Origin: Actinomycetota bacterium
Lineage (GTDB): Bacteria > Actinomycetota > Actinomycetes > S36-B12 > UBA10799
Direction: 5' to 3'
Assembly: GCA_030837395.1 (NCBI GenBank)
Contig: JAUPKO010000407.1
Span: forward strand, 1 to 6,901
Length of the DNA stretch: 6,901 nt
Part shown: in pieces, positions 6,167-6,901 of the stretch
Layout of the letters: each line of letters opens with the position of its first letter
Position numbering within the stretch: the stretch's first letter is position 1
Notes under the pieces: generated by a model
Told to the model about the DNA's origin: nothing
What the model saw: only the letters and a program-made list of their open reading frames with translations
Databases searched by the model: none
Translations under genes and position numbers: made by a program

Positions 6167-6901
6167 TCAGGCTTCTACCGTGAGGCGGTTGCGAGGCATA
6201 ACCGCGACGAGAGTCCGGTCGTCATCGAATGTTTCACGACTGAAGTCGACAGCACGGGCGAACTCAACCAACGAGGGTGTCTGCCCGTTGCTGAATAGCT
6301 CACGAAACAGGTTGCCCACGCCGCCCTCCCCACTGCCCAGCGGATCACCAAAGCCATCGGTACCGATCAACAAAACATCGCCCGCTCCGAATTCCACCAC
6401 GACGAGTGAAAGCTCACTGGGAACGCGGGGAAGAGCCGTCACTGCTGAGGATGAGATGCCGCCCTCGCTCGGCGTCTTTCCTCCGAGTATCGGGATGAAC
6501 TCTCCATCACGCAGAATCCAAGCGCCCGAATCCCCGACTCCGATGATGTGGGCACGGAGTGTCCCGGGCTGAACGATCTCGACGACGGTGCACGTCAGTG
6601 TTGTGGCCAACTCCAGTTCAGCCTTCGCGGGATCAGGTCTCTCAAGTTTGAACATCTCTTGTGCACGTTCCGCCAACGCCCAAGCCGAGTTCTTGATCAG
6701 TTCCATCCAGTCGGTCTGCGCCGTATCCGCCGCCGCGTAGACGCTCAGCCACTTTTTTGCGAAGTTCGCAACTGCGCTGGCGCCAAAATGGGATTGAGGT
6801 GCAGCCGAAACTCCATCCGCTACTGCTGCGATCACGCGTCCATCCGGCATGAGGTGAACAGCGAAGTCGTCCTGGCGGGGGGCCCCGTTATAGCGGTGGA
6901 A
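6167..6901 (-). CDS. PP2C-family protein phosphatase, N-terminus beyond window edge
   Basis: A metal-dependent Ser/Thr phosphatase of the PP2C/PPM family, expected to be cytoplasmic and to remove phosphate from kinase targets or the kinases themselves. Of 244 visible residues counted from the edge, the motifs in order are RQDDFAV (9-15, the first Asp motif), VADG (27-30), GVGDSGAW (121-128, the usual GDSR region), LIGTDGFGD (178-186) and FDDDRTLVAV (225-234), so all main metal-binding Asp positions are present. No membrane helix is seen. The frame is open to the right edge; the ATG at 6850 falls inside the conserved fold, after RQDD, so it is not the real start. Only a few dozen residues are likely missing. 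The stop lies 46 bases before kinase C, consistent with one transcript. Confidence 0.93.
   Translation of the reverse strand, partial: FHRYNGAPRQDDFAVHLMPDGRVIAAVADGVSAAPQSHFGASAVANFAKKWLSVYAAADTAQTDWMELIKNSAWALAERAQEMFKLERPDPAKAELELATTLTCTVVEIVQPGTLRAHIIGVGDSGAWILRDGEFIPILGGKTPSEGGISSSAVTALPRVPSELSLVVVEFGAGDVLLIGTDGFGDPLGSGEGGVGNLFRELFSNGQTPSLVEFARAVDFSRETFDDDRTLVAVMPRNRLTVEA

Noticed and set aside
1..6901. CRISPR array, insertion sequence or attachment site
   Set aside because: No regularly spaced repeats, transposase motifs or terminal inverted repeats were seen; the repeats present are explained by paralogous kinase genes.

Overview
The window looks like a fragment of a high-GC actinobacterial chromosome. 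Codon third positions are strongly G/C, GTG starts are used, and the protein architectures (kinase domain, Pro/Thr-rich linker, one membrane helix, Cys-bearing ectodomain) resemble those of mycolic-acid-containing Actinobacteria such as Rhodococcus, Nocardia, Gordonia and Mycobacterium. The genus cannot be fixed from sequence alone. All recognisable genes are on the minus strand, so transcription runs from high to low coordinates.

Right to left: (1) 6901-6167, a PP2C-type protein phosphatase whose N-terminus lies beyond the right edge. (2) 6120-4456, kinase C, a membrane-anchored atypical protein kinase with a six-cysteine ectodomain. (3) 4456-3545, a lipoprotein with a serine beta-lactamase/penicillin-binding-type fold, joined to kinase C by a TAATG stop/start overlap. 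(4) 3544-2864, about 680 bases with no convincing gene; it holds a candidate promoter, two TGTCGACA palindromes and a possibly decayed reading frame. (5) 2863-1253, kinase B, a paralogue of kinase C with a different four-cysteine ectodomain. (6) 1199-1, kinase A, a third paralogue that runs off the left edge in its extracellular stalk.

The three kinases share an almost constant cytoplasmic domain. Its glycine loop is G-x-G-G-Q-G, its catalytic loop is VGD(I/M)SPKN, and its metal-binding motif is VDCDAMR instead of DFG. The linkers, membrane helices and visible ectodomains differ. The simplest reading is a signalling locus with one soluble phosphatase, several transmembrane kinases listening to different outside signals, and one surface lipoprotein that probably touches peptidoglycan or a related ligand. 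The substrates and signals are unknown. Kinase plus PP2C recalls the kinase/PP2C/vWA triads described for Ter-type stress loci, but no vWA or TerD gene is visible here.

Three starts needed a decision. Kinase A starts at a GTG at 1199. Kinase B most likely starts at the GTG at 2863 rather than the upstream GTG at 2887. The phosphatase has no visible start.
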